Part shown: piece after piece, positions 51,826 to 59,958 of the stretch
Layout: each line of letters begins with the position of its first letter
Numbering within the stretch: the stretch's first letter is position 1
Assembly (NCBI GenBank): GCA_910575505.1
Contig: CAJTFK010000005.1
Span: 62,001-126,000 of the forward strand
Source: Oscillospiraceae bacterium
Lineage (GTDB): Bacteria; Bacillota; Clostridia; Oscillospirales; Oscillospiraceae
Direction of reading: 5' to 3'
DNA length: 64,000 bases
Notes under the pieces: generated by a model
Seen by the model: only the letters and a program-made list of their open reading frames with translations
The model's database searches: none
Told to the model about the DNA's origin: nothing
Position numbers and translations under genes: made by a program

Positions 51826-53100
51826 TTATTTCCGCAGGGCCTTTTGCAGCCAGTCCTTCCCGTCCACGAAGCGGGAGACGACGAAGCAGGTCACATAGTC
51901 GCCGGCGGCGTTGATCATGGTGGCCGGGGGGTCCACCAGGTTGCCGATGACCACCAGAATGGGGTAGGCAATTTCCATCTGGGCGGGGAAGAAGATGGAG
52001 CAGATGATATACTCACCGATGTACCCGCCGCCGGGGACGCCGCTCATACCCACAGAGCTGAGGACCGCCACCAGAATCACGGGGACCAGCATCCCCAAAT
52101 CCAGCTTCTGGCCGAAGACCCCCAGCACGAAGGCAATCTTCAAAACACAGGAGAAACAGGACCCGTCCATGTGCATCGTGGCCCCCAGGGGCAGCACCAT
52201 GTCCGCCACATCCTTGCGGATACCGGTGGCGGCAGCCTCTTCCATATTCGTGGGAATGGTAGCCACGGAGGAGCAGGTGCCCAGGGACACCACGGCGGGC
52301 TTGGTGATGTGCCGGAACATGACGCCCACCGCGCCCCTGCCGCCGCCGAACCAGGCGAAGAGGGGCCAGGCGGTGAAGATGTAGACAAAGCAGAGGGGAT
52401 AGTACACCGCCAGGGCCCGGGCGTAGTTCTCCGTAATCTGGGGGCCGTAGGTGGCCACCAGGTCAGCGAAGAAGCCGAAAAAGGCAATGGGAGCGTAGTA
52501 GGTGATGATCTTCACAAATTTCAGCATGACGTTGGCCAGGTCCTCCAGGAAGCGGCCCACAGGGGTCTCCCTGCCGCCGTTGAGATTGACGGCGAAGCCG
52601 AAGAGCAGGGAGAACACAATCAGGGGCAGCATGGCCCGGCGGGTCAGCAGGCCGCTGAAGTCGCTGGCGGTGAAGAAGTTGACAATCAGCTCCGGCAGGG
52701 TGGCGTACTCGCCCATCTCCTCCGCGGCCAGGTTGGTCCAGGCGGCGGGGACAGGGGGAAAGACCATCATCAGCACATACATAATCACGGCGGCGATGGC
52801 TCCGGTGACCACGAAGGTCCCCACCGTCACCCCCATGATCTTCCCCGCCCGCTTCCGGCTCTCCATGCTGGCTACGGCGCTGGAGATGGACGCGAAGACC
52901 ATGGGGACCACCACGCAGAACATCATGTTAATGAACACGGTGCCCAGGGGCTTGAGGACCGTGGCCCCGGTGCCGGAGATGACGCCGCCGGCCTCGTCCA
53001 CCCGGGCGGGCCACAGCCAGCCCGCAAGGGCGCCCAGAATCATGGACCCCAGCATGATTGCCAGAAATACGTAATTTTTCGCGATAGACTTCTTTTCCAT
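51826..53100 (-). CDS. Dicarboxylate/amino acid:cation symporter (DAACS family)
   Basis: 424 aa, about eight helices and re-entrant loops. The serine-rich loop and substrate motifs are visible: TCSSVATIPTNMEEA, VLPLGATMHMDGSCF and GMSGVPGGGYIGEYI. Takes up glutamate, aspartate, serine/threonine or C4-dicarboxylates with Na+ or H+. Follows dapF by 47 bp on the same strand, perhaps co-transcribed. Confidence 0.9.
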   Translation of the reverse strand: MEKKSIAKNYVFLAIMLGSMILGALAGWLWPARVDEAGGVISGTGATVLKPLGTVFINMMFCVVVPMVFASISSAVASMESRKRAGKIMGVTVGTFVVTGAIAAVIMYVLMMVFPPVPAAWTNLAAEEMGEYATLPELIVNFFTASDFSGLLTRRAMLPLIVFSLLFGFAVNLNGGRETPVGRFLEDLANVMLKFVKIITYYAPIAFFGFFADLVATYGPQITENYARALAVYYPLCFVYIFTAWPLFAWFGGGRGAVGVMFRHITKPAVVSLGTCSSVATIPTNMEEAAATGIRKDVADMVLPLGATMHMDGSCFSCVLKIAFVLGVFGQKLDLGMLVPVILVAVLSSVGMSGVPGGGYIGEYIICSIFFPAQMEIAYPILVVIGNLVDPPATMINAAGDYVTCFVVSRFVDGKDWLQKALRK

Positions 53101-53147
53101 ATGATTCCCTCCACATTAAACAGGAATTAGAAAGCAGGAAAATTTCC

Positions 53148-53999
53148 TCACTCCTCATTCCTCATTTCCAATTCTTCATCCGTGATTTCGCCCTTGCAGA
53201 CAATATTAGTGGGTCCTGTGAGCCAGATGTTCCGGACGTCCTCATCTTCCCGGTCGATGGTCACCCGCAGGGTCCCGCCGGGGACGGAGACGGCCACGTC
53301 CTGTCCGGTTACCCGGCCCATCAGTGTCAGGGCCAGAACGGAAGCGCCGGAGCCGGTGCCGCAGGCGTAGGTAAAATCCTCCACCCCCCGCTCATAGGTG
53401 AGCTCTGTGATGCCCCGGGGGCTGTCGACGTCGCAGAAGTTGACGTTGGCCCCTCTGGGGAAGGCGGAGGCATGGCGCAGGGCCCGGCCAAGGCCCAGCA
53501 GCTTCGTCCGGTCCGCCCGGGACAGCCCGGGACAGAGCACCACGGCATGGGGAATGCCGGGGTTCCCCAGCTCCACATAGGCGCAGTCCCAGGTTTCTCC
53601 ATGGGCCTTCGCCGGGCGGTGGAGGTCGATGACACTGGGGTCGTTGAGGCGGATGCGGTAGCTCCGCCGGTCCACCCGCCGCCCCGTGACGATGCCGGCG
53701 GTGGTCTCAATGGTCTGGGTCTCCCCTGCCAGACCGTTTTCATAGCCGTAGCGGCAGATACACCGGGCCCCGTTGCCGCACATCTCTCCCACGCTGCCGT
53801 CGGAATTGAAGAACAGCATCCTGAAATCGCCGCCCTGAAGGGGGGCGTCCACAGCCATCAGCCCGTCGGCCCCAAGGGACATATGCCGTTCACACAGCGT
53901 CCGGGCCAGCCCCGGGAACGCCTCCGGAGGCAGGCCCTCCTCCAGATTGTTCAGAATGATGAAGTCGTTGCCTGCGCCGTTCATTTTCCAGAATTTCAT
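53148..53999 (-). CDS. dapF: Diaminopimelate epimerase
   Basis: 283 aa. The two catalytic cysteines are in EMCGNGARC (C74) and YACGTGSGA. Converts LL- to meso-diaminopimelate for lysine and peptidoglycan. Begins MKFWKMNGAGNDFIILNNLE. Length normal. The next gene on the strand is the DAACS symporter; other dap genes are not in the window. Confidence 0.95.
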   Translation of the reverse strand: MKFWKMNGAGNDFIILNNLEEGLPPEAFPGLARTLCERHMSLGADGLMAVDAPLQGGDFRMLFFNSDGSVGEMCGNGARCICRYGYENGLAGETQTIETTAGIVTGRRVDRRSYRIRLNDPSVIDLHRPAKAHGETWDCAYVELGNPGIPHAVVLCPGLSRADRTKLLGLGRALRHASAFPRGANVNFCDVDSPRGITELTYERGVEDFTYACGTGSGASVLALTLMGRVTGQDVAVSVPGGTLRVTIDREDEDVRNIWLTGPTNIVCKGEITDEELEMRNEE

Positions 54000-54026
54000 C
54001 CGGTCCCCCCTCTCAACTGTTGTTTT

Positions 54027-54035
54027 ATTATACCA
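54027..54035 (-). promoter_or_regulatory. Extended -10 promoter of dapF
   Basis: TGGTATAAT on the minus strand (TG extension plus perfect -10), about 28 nt before the dapF ATG. No good -35; the extended -10 may compensate. Confidence 0.55.
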
Positions 54036-54363
54036 GCACGAAAATCAAATGAACACCGTGTAAGGTGCTGGAAACCTTGCAAAAAATGCTCTGGCTCGCA
54101 AAAAAACCTGGGCCGTCCCGGGCCCTCGCCCCTCCGCCCGGCGGCATGTCCCGTCATCCTGCGGGGGTTGCCCCATTCCGCGGCCCGCTTCCCCCGGTGT
54201 TCACAGAGCAAATGAGAGGGTCCCATTCGGAGATTTGATGCGGGGCGGCCTGTCTTCCGAGCCCCTGGCGCTTCCGAAAAACGGGGCGGGAGAGAGCCTG
54301 CCCCCTATACCGCTTTCTTCTGATAAAATGCGTGAACGGCCATCCCCTGTGCAAAGGACCCCC
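54036..54363. other. Intergenic region, nothing recognised
   Basis: About 330 bp between the divergent dapF and Crp/Fnr promoters. No gene, RNA or repeat was seen. Confidence 0.5.
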
Positions 54364-54392
54364 TTTACATTTAGGCAAAAACGTGCTATGAT
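54364..54392 (+). promoter_or_regulatory. Promoter of the Crp/Fnr gene
   Basis: TTTACA, 17 bp, TATGAT, 38 bp before the start codon at 54431. Confidence 0.75.
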
Positions 54393-54430
54393 AGAGCAAA
54401 ATGTGATAAATGCAACAAGGAGGCAGAGGC

Positions 54431-55087
54431 ATGCTGCGTGAACAGGAGCTAAAAAAAAGCCTGCTTTTCAAAGACATCAGCTATCAGGACTACCGGGAGA
54501 TACTGGCCTGCTTCCAGGCGGTGCGGCGGAGCTTTCGGGCGGATGAGGTGATCTACGATTTCACCGCCGACACAGTGGGCGTGGTGGAACGGGGGGCGGC
54601 CTCCCTGATTCGCATCGACGAGGAGGGAATTTCCACCGTGCTGGAGGACCTGGGCACCGGCGGCGTCTTCGGCAAGACCCTGGCCTTCGCCGGGTCCATG
54701 GGCGACAGCCTGGAGGTCGTCTCCCGGACTCCCTGCGAGGTCATGTTTGTGGATTACGCCCATATCCTCCGGCGCTGTGAGCACGCCTGCCTGCGGCACA
54801 GCGTCCTGGTGCAGAATATGCTGGCCCTGATGGCGGACAAGGCCCAGGCCCTGTCCCGGCGGGTGGACGTGCTCTCCCGCCGGTCCATCCGGGAAAAGCT
54901 GCTGTGTTATTTCCGCCAGCTCAGCCAGCAGGCCGGCGGGTCCACCTTCACGCTGCCCTTCTCCCTCAGCACTCTGGCGGACTATATCGCCACGGACCGC
55001 AGCGCCATGATGCGGGAGCTGAAACGCCTCCGGGAGGAGGGAACCGTCCGGTCCGACGGGCGGCAGTTCACCCTGCAGCAGCATTAA
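54431..55087 (+). CDS. Crp/Fnr family transcriptional regulator
   Basis: 218 aa. An N-terminal cyclic-nucleotide-binding-like barrel (about 15-125), a dimer helix, and a C-terminal winged helix (FSLSTLADYIATDRSAMMRE). No FNR-type N-terminal four-Cys cluster, so it is not an oxygen-sensing FNR by this test. AAGGAGG lies 7 bp before the ATG at 54431. The ligand is unknown; nfnAB lie downstream, but after their own promoter. Confidence 0.88.
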   Translation: MLREQELKKSLLFKDISYQDYREILACFQAVRRSFRADEVIYDFTADTVGVVERGAASLIRIDEEGISTVLEDLGTGGVFGKTLAFAGSMGDSLEVVSRTPCEVMFVDYAHILRRCEHACLRHSVLVQNMLALMADKAQALSRRVDVLSRRSIREKLLCYFRQLSQQAGGSTFTLPFSLSTLADYIATDRSAMMRELKRLREEGTVRSDGRQFTLQQH

Positions 55088-55107
55088 CAGGCAAGGGAAA
55101 GCGCCGC

Positions 55108-55164
55108 GGTATGACGGGGAAAAGACCGCTCAGACGGCGTTCAGCGATTGTGAATACAGGTTCT
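55108..55164. mobile_element. MITE-like repeat, copy C (right-end fragment)
   Basis: 57 bp matching the right third of copy A: GGTATGACGGGGAAAAGACC ... GATTGTGAATACAGGTTCT against GGTATGGCGGGAAAAAGGCC ... The left end is missing. It lies 20 bp past the Crp/Fnr stop. Confidence 0.75.
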
Positions 55165-55233
55165 AACATTCCGTTTCACAGCCGGAGGCGGCAGGTGAAA
55201 ACGCTGAAATCACCGCCAGTCCCCGGAAAGCGA

Positions 55234-55262
55234 TTGACGGAACGGGCCGGGTGTGTTAAAAT
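55234..55262 (+). promoter_or_regulatory. Promoter of the nfnAB operon
   Basis: TTGACG, 17 bp, TAAAAT, about 245 bp before nfnA. MITE-like copy B lies between promoter and gene, so it would be part of the mRNA leader. Confidence 0.65.
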
Positions 55263-55304
55263 GAAAACAATGTGTCAATGGCAGGATACAGACCCCGTGT
55301 TCTC

Positions 55305-55466
55305 AGAACCTGTATTCATCGCCGGGAGATGCCGGACGGGCCAGGATTTTTCCCGCCGGACAGGGAGATTTTCCGCGGCAGTCCGACGGACCTCATGGGA
55401 AACCGACGCGGCAAGGCGGCAAAAAAACCGGCCGGACGGCGTGCAGCGGTTGTGAATCCAGGTTCT
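55305..55466. mobile_element. MITE-like repeat, copy B (full)
   Basis: 162 bp from AGAACCTGTATTCATC to TTGTGAATCCAGGTTCT, so the terminal inverted repeats are slightly degraded relative to copy A. Internal blocks are shared with copy A. Lies in the nfnAB leader, ending 41 bp before the nfnA ATG. Confidence 0.82.
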
Positions 55467-55506
55467 TACATTCAGACCATCATTATGAGGGAAAGAAGGA
55501 AGCCAT

Positions 55507-56349
55507 ATGTACAAAATCGTCAGAAAAGAGGCCCTGCGCCCCACCGTGACGCTGTATGAGATCGAAGCCCCGCTGATCGCCAAAAAGGCCCAGCCCGGCC
55601 AGTTCATCATCCTGCGGGTGGACGAGAAGGGCGAACGCATCCCCATCACCATCAACGCCTATGACCCGGAAAAGGGCACCGTCACCATCATTGTCCAGAC
55701 CGTGGGCGCGACGACGGAGAAGCTCTCCCACCTCAGCGAGGGCGACTGCCTCCAGGACTTCGTGGGTCCCCTGGGCAAGGCCACCGAGACCGAGGGCAAG
55801 AAGAAGGTGGCCGTTGTCGGCGGCGGCGTGGGCTGCGCCATCGCCTATCCCGTGCTGAAGAAGTTCCACGACGACGGGGCCGAGGTCCACGCCATTGTGG
55901 GATTCCGCACCGAGGACCTGGTGATTCTGGAGGAGGATTTCAAGAAGTCCAGCGACCTTCTGGTGGTCTGCACCGACGACGGCAGCTATGGCCGGAAGGG
56001 TCTGGTCACCGAGGCCCTGAAGGAGCTCATCGACGCGGGGAATCAGTATGACGAGGTCTTCGCCATCGGCCCCATGGTCATGATGAAATTCGTCTCCAAG
56101 ACCACGGAGCCCTACGGCATCCCCACCACCGTCTCCATGAGCCCCATTATGATTGACGGCACGGGCATGTGCGGCGGCTGCCGCCTCAGCGTGGGCGGCG
56201 AGATGAAGTTCGCCTGCGTGGACGGCCCAGACTTCGACGGCCACAAGGTGGACTGGGACCTGGCCGTGAAGCGGAACCAGATGTATGCGCCCTTTGAAAA
56301 GCACAAATATGAGGAGACCTGCAACCTGTTCAAGAAGGAGGCCGAATAA
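55507..56349 (+). CDS. nfnA: NfnA-type FAD/NAD-binding subunit (sulfide/dihydroorotate dehydrogenase-like)
   Basis: 280 aa. An FAD-binding barrel at the N-terminus (ITINAYDPEKGTVTIIVQTV), an NAD-binding Rossmann part starting VAVVGGGVGCAIAYP, and a C-terminal [2Fe-2S] cysteine set (MCGGCRLSVG ... FACVDGPDFDG). In NfnAB this subunit binds NADH. The pair couples NADH and reduced ferredoxin to NADP+ reduction by electron bifurcation. Could be called a glutamate synthase-like small protein by other schemes; its pairing with nfnB decides. Confidence 0.88.
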   Translation: MYKIVRKEALRPTVTLYEIEAPLIAKKAQPGQFIILRVDEKGERIPITINAYDPEKGTVTIIVQTVGATTEKLSHLSEGDCLQDFVGPLGKATETEGKKKVAVVGGGVGCAIAYPVLKKFHDDGAEVHAIVGFRTEDLVILEEDFKKSSDLLVVCTDDGSYGRKGLVTEALKELIDAGNQYDEVFAIGPMVMMKFVSKTTEPYGIPTTVSMSPIMIDGTGMCGGCRLSVGGEMKFACVDGPDFDGHKVDWDLAVKRNQMYAPFEKHKYEETCNLFKKEAE

Positions 56350-56350
56350 C

Positions 56351-57733
56351 ATGGCCAATATGTCTTTAACAAAGAATCCCATGCCCTCCCAGGACCCCAA
56401 CGTCCGGAACAAGAACTTTGAGGAGGTGGCCCTGGGCTATACCGAGGCCCAGGCCCTGGACGAGGCCCAGCGCTGCTTAAACTGCAAGCTGAAGCCCTGT
56501 ATGCAGGGCTGCCCCGTCATGGTGCACATCCCCGAGTTCATCCAGAAGGTGGCCGCCGGGGAGTTTGAAGAGGCCTATCAGATCATCTCCAACACCAGCG
56601 CCCTTCCCGCCGTCTGCGGCCGGGTCTGCCCCCAGGAAAGCCAGTGCGAGAAGTACTGCGTCCGGGGCAAGAAGGGCGATCCCGTGGGCATCGGCCGGCT
56701 GGAGCGGTTTGTGGCCGACTGGCACAACGCCCACAGCACCGAGGCCCCGGAAAAACCCGCCTCCAACGGACACCGGGTCGCCGTGGTGGGCTCCGGCCCT
56801 GCGGGCCTGACCTGCGCAGGAGACCTGGCCCGGAAGGGCTATGACGTCACCGTGTTCGAGGCCCTCCATCTGGCGGGCGGCGTGCTGGTGTACGGCATCC
56901 CCGAATTCCGTCTGCCCAAGGCCATTGTTCAGAAGGAAGTGGACGGGCTGAAGGCCATGGGCGTCACCATCGCCACGGACACCGTCATTGGCCGGACCAT
57001 CTCCATCGACGAGCTGATGGAGGATCAGGGTTTTGAGGCCGTATTCATCGGCTCCGGCGCGGGCCTGCCCATGTTCATGGACATCCCCGGCATCAACTAC
57101 CGTGGTGTGTACTCCGCCAACGAGTTCCTGACCCGCATCAACCTGATGAAGGCCTATCTCCCCGACTCCGACACCCCCATCCAGCGGCCCAAGAAGGTGG
57201 CCGTGGTGGGCGGCGGCAACGTGGCCATGGACGCGGCCCGCTGCGCCAAGCGCCTGGGAGCCGAGGTGTACATCGTTTACCGCCGGGGCATGGAAGAGCT
57301 CCCCGCCCGTAAGGAAGAGGTGGAGCACGCCGAGGAAGAGGGCATCATCTTCAAGACCCTGTGCAACCCCGTGGAAATCTTTGCCGACGAAAACGACGAC
57401 GTGAACAAAATCCGCTGCATCAAGATGGAGCTGGGCGAGCCCGACGCCTCCGGACGGCGGCGGCCCATCGAGGTCCCCGGCAGCGAGTTCGACATCGACG
57501 TGGACTGCGTCATCATGTCCCTGGGCACCAGCCCCAACCCCCTGATTAAGTCCACCACCAAGGGCCTGGAAATCAACCGCAAGGGCGGCATCGTGGTCAA
57601 TGAGGACGGCCTGACCTCCCGTGAAAAGGTCTACGCCGGCGGTGACGCCGTCACCGGCGCGGCCACGGTCATTCTGGCCATGGGCGCGGGCAAAACCGCC
57701 GCCAAGGCCATTGACGAGGCCCTGAGCAAATAA
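56351..57733 (+). CDS. nfnB: NfnB-type NADPH-binding subunit (GltA-like oxidoreductase)
   Basis: 460 aa. An N-terminal double [4Fe-4S] region (CLNCKLKPCMQGCPV; CGRVCPQESQCEKYC), then two nucleotide-binding folds (VAVVGSGPAGLTCAGDLARK for FAD, VAVVGGGNVAMDAARCAKRL for NADPH). The ATG at 56351, one base after the nfnA stop, has AAGGAGG 9 bp before it. Homologous to the glutamate synthase small subunit, but no large subunit gene is near, which favours the bifurcating transhydrogenase role alongside PFOR-derived ferredoxin. Confidence 0.88.
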   Translation: MANMSLTKNPMPSQDPNVRNKNFEEVALGYTEAQALDEAQRCLNCKLKPCMQGCPVMVHIPEFIQKVAAGEFEEAYQIISNTSALPAVCGRVCPQESQCEKYCVRGKKGDPVGIGRLERFVADWHNAHSTEAPEKPASNGHRVAVVGSGPAGLTCAGDLARKGYDVTVFEALHLAGGVLVYGIPEFRLPKAIVQKEVDGLKAMGVTIATDTVIGRTISIDELMEDQGFEAVFIGSGAGLPMFMDIPGINYRGVYSANEFLTRINLMKAYLPDSDTPIQRPKKVAVVGGGNVAMDAARCAKRLGAEVYIVYRRGMEELPARKEEVEHAEEEGIIFKTLCNPVEIFADENDDVNKIRCIKMELGEPDASGRRRPIEVPGSEFDIDVDCVIMSLGTSPNPLIKSTTKGLEINRKGGIVVNEDGLTSREKVYAGGDAVTGAATVILAMGAGKTAAKAIDEALSK

Positions 57734-57734
57734 G

Positions 57735-58985
57735 ATGAGAAAGAACGTCATGGGCGCAGCCGCTCTGGCATTGGCGCTGTGCCTCCTGCTTGCCGCCTGC
57801 GGCGGGCAGGGGGCTTCGCCGTCCGACGCGCCGCCGCCGGAGACCCCAACCGGGTCTGCCGAGGCCGCCGGGACCGTCCCGCCCGCTCCGCCGGAGCAGC
57901 CTCTAAAAACCTCCGGCCCGGAGGAGGTCTCTCCGCCGGAGGGGTCGGGGCCCGAAGAGCCCGAAAAACCTGAAAAGCCCGAAAAAGAAGAAACCCCCGC
58001 CGCCCCGCAGGACGATCAAACGGAGCCGCCGAAAGAGGACAGCGCCGCGCAAAGCACGGAAGCTAAAAAATGGCAGGCTGTCACCATCAGCGCCGCGGAC
58101 TTCGGCGTCACAGAAAACCCCATCGGGGACCCCGGCGTCCTGGACGGCATCGCCTCCCTCTCTCTGGGAAAGCTCATCGCCTGCTCCCTGGCCTCCGACG
58201 GCGCAGCTGCCGAAGGCCTGAACGATGAGCTGTGGCGGCGGTTCCTGGAGGACCCGGACAGGGTGCTGGTCTATCTGGAGCTGATGGGAGACCAGCGGGA
58301 CGGCTATTGGGAGCATCCGGCGGCGGAGGTGGTCTGCCAGACCATTGCCTGCGCCGACGCCGCCTGGTACAACAGCGTCGAGTTCGGCGAAATCCTGTCG
58401 GACCGCCGGGTGCGGTATTCCGTAGGCCGTATCGCGGAGCTGCTGGACGTGATGGAACAGGAGCACGCCGCCGGGCTGGAGCGGAACGGCTGGCAGGGCG
58501 CGGAGCCCACACAGGCGCCTCCACGGGAAACGCCGCTGGAAAACTGGCAGGCCATCAGTATTGACTTGACGGACTACGGCCTCACCCAAACCCTGGAGGA
58601 CCCCCGCTTTGAGTACCTTTTCAACCATACGGACACCGTGCCCCTGGACCAGCTGATTGTCTTCGACCTCTGGGGCGACGCCCTGACGGAGGGGTCCGGC
58701 GAAGAGCTGCGCAGCCGTTTTCTGGAGGACCCGGACACGGTGCTGGCCTTTCTTGCGCTGATGGGGAACCAGCGGGTGGGTTACTGGGACCGGCCCCCGG
58801 CGGCGAACGTGGTCTGCCGGCATATCGCCTCCGCCGATGCGGCCTGGCACGGCGGCACGGAGGAATTCGCCCAGGTCCTGGCAGACTGCCGGACGGCGTA
58901 TCCCGCGGGCCGGATCGCGGAGCTGCTGGACGTACTGGCACAGGAGCACGCCGCGTCCATGGCGTGGAACCACCCGACGGCCTGA
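57735..58985 (+). CDS. Lipoprotein with two copies of an unrecognised 140-residue domain
   Basis: 416 aa. Lipoprotein signal with lipobox LLAAC (Cys about 22), a Pro/Glu/Lys-rich linker to about 110 (PEKPEKPEKEE), then two tandem domains (about 115-255 and 270-410). Both have WQAxxI, RFLEDPDxVLxxLxLMGxQR, GYW, ADAAW and GRIAELLDVxxQEHAA. No family recognised. It starts one base after the nfnB stop with only a weak ribosome binding site, suggesting coupled translation. Outside the membrane by inference; function unknown. Confidence 0.8.
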   Translation: MRKNVMGAAALALALCLLLAACGGQGASPSDAPPPETPTGSAEAAGTVPPAPPEQPLKTSGPEEVSPPEGSGPEEPEKPEKPEKEETPAAPQDDQTEPPKEDSAAQSTEAKKWQAVTISAADFGVTENPIGDPGVLDGIASLSLGKLIACSLASDGAAAEGLNDELWRRFLEDPDRVLVYLELMGDQRDGYWEHPAAEVVCQTIACADAAWYNSVEFGEILSDRRVRYSVGRIAELLDVMEQEHAAGLERNGWQGAEPTQAPPRETPLENWQAISIDLTDYGLTQTLEDPRFEYLFNHTDTVPLDQLIVFDLWGDALTEGSGEELRSRFLEDPDTVLAFLALMGNQRVGYWDRPPAANVVCRHIASADAAWHGGTEEFAQVLADCRTAYPAGRIAELLDVLAQEHAASMAWNHPTA

Positions 58986-59019
58986 TGGGCGAACCCGAAC
59001 GCAGCGAAAAAGAACAGGA

Positions 59020-59056
59020 AAACCTGCCCGTGAACAGCGGGCAGGTTTTTTCTCTT
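59020..59056. terminator. Terminator after the nfn-lipoprotein operon
   Basis: AAACCTGCCCG / CGGGCAGGTTT with a 7-nt loop and T-rich tail (TTTTTTCTCTTTTT). It also lies 29 bp past the small minus-strand gene at 59085, so it may serve both. Confidence 0.88.
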
Positions 59057-59084
59057 TTTGTGCGTTTTTTGCGCTTTTTGCGTT

Positions 59085-59237
59085 TTATCTGTCTTCCCCG
59101 ATATAGATTTCTTCCGCCCTCTGCTGGCCGGCCTCCAGAATCTCCTTCGCCTGGCCGAAGTTCAGGCGGTCCAGAGCATCCAGAGCGTCTGTGATGGCAT
59201 TGAACAGGGTCGTGTAGGGCTTTTCATGCTCGTCCAT
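59085..59237 (-). CDS. Small conserved-looking protein of 50 aa
   Basis: MDEHEKPYTTLFNAITDALD ... NFGQAKEILEAGQQRAEEIY, strongly helical and acidic, with AAAGGAGA at proper distance before the ATG and a near-consensus promoter at 59285-59313. It has no recognised domain. Divergent from a small helix-turn-helix gene, so the two may form a regulatory pair. The combination of promoter, ribosome binding site and terminator makes it a real gene. Confidence 0.75.
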   Translation of the reverse strand: MDEHEKPYTTLFNAITDALDALDRLNFGQAKEILEAGQQRAEEIYIGEDR

Positions 59238-59284
59238 TATATGTCTCTCCTTTGATTTACTATATACATAGTATTCTCTTTATC
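59238..59284. promoter_or_regulatory. Possible operator dyad TACTATATACATAGTA
   Basis: Near-palindrome around 59258-59273 (arms TACTAT / ATAGTA), between the small gene and its promoter, opposite the helix-turn-helix gene. Candidate operator for that regulator. Confidence 0.4.
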
Positions 59285-59313
59285 ATGATATACTCTAATC
59301 TGTAGACTGTCAA
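59285..59313 (-). promoter_or_regulatory. Promoter of the 50-aa gene
   Basis: Perfect TTGACA, 17 bp, TATCAT on the minus strand, giving a leader of about 40 nt. Confidence 0.8.
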
Positions 59314-59358
59314 GAGGCAGTTACTTTGTTAGACTCTATCTATATAAAGGGAGGGTCT

Positions 59359-59637
59359 ATGAATACGCTAAAAGGTATCATCAGCTATCACACGGAGGAA
59401 TACGGTCAAATCATCGTAAAGCTTTCCAGCGTGATGGACAGCCGCGGCATCACCAGAAACCGTCTGCGGACGCTAATTGGGAGCCGCTACGAGGTTGTAG
59501 ACCGCTACTATCAGGGCCAGAAGATCGAAATGGTGGATTTGGATTTTCTGGCCAGAGTCTGCTATGTCCTGGACTGCCGGGTGGAAGACCTGCTGGAGTA
59601 CCAGAGACCGGAAGAGGCAGAAAAGCCGAAAAAATAG
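59359..59637 (+). CDS. Small Cro/C1-type helix-turn-helix protein
   Basis: 92 aa. KLSSVMDSRGITRNRLRTLI and YEVVDRYYQGQKIEMVDLDF followed by LARVCYVLDCRVEDLLEYQR form an XRE-type HTH of the compact class found in Firmicutes. The ATG at 59359 with AAAGGGAGG 4-5 bp upstream is used; an earlier in-frame ATG lacks one. Divergent from the 50-aa gene and likely its regulator. No phage genes nearby. Confidence 0.8.
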   Translation: MNTLKGIISYHTEEYGQIIVKLSSVMDSRGITRNRLRTLIGSRYEVVDRYYQGQKIEMVDLDFLARVCYVLDCRVEDLLEYQRPEEAEKPKK

Positions 59638-59662
59638 AGCTTTCCCCGGGCGAAAAAAAGGG

Positions 59663-59691
59663 TTGCATTTTCCGGCGGACTGTCGTATACT
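59663..59691 (+). promoter_or_regulatory. Promoter of the FMN riboswitch-ribU unit
   Basis: TTGCAT, 17 bp, TATACT, about 25 bp before the start of the riboswitch core. Confidence 0.75.
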
Positions 59692-59715
59692 ATCCTATAG
59701 GAAACAACTGAATAC

Positions 59716-59848
59716 TTTGTCTTCAGGGCGGGGCGCAATTCCCCACTGGCGGTTACAGTCCGCGACCGGAGGCTGGTTTTTTCGTACCGGCCCCCGCTGA
59801 CCCGGTGAAACTCCGGGACCAACAGTGACAGTCTGGATGGAAGAAGAT
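59716..59848 (+). ncRNA. FMN riboswitch (RFN element)
   Basis: The conserved RFN strings appear in order: CTTCAGGGCGGGGCGCAATT, CCCCACTGGCGGT, CAGTCCGCGA, CGGTGAAACTCCGGGACC, GACAGTCTGGATGGAAGAAG. It senses flavin mononucleotide and would reduce expression of ribU when FMN is plentiful. The expression platform between 59849 and 59940 has GC-rich pairing potential but no clear terminator, so control of translation is as likely as attenuation. Confidence 0.95.
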
Positions 59849-59958
59849 GAGTGCGGTATGGCCGCGCGCCGTTTGCGTGCGCTCCTTTGCCGCTTGGTTC
59901 ACCTTGGAGAAGTCAAAGCGTCCAGGGTGTTTTCAAGTTTGTAAAGGAGTGTTTTCTT

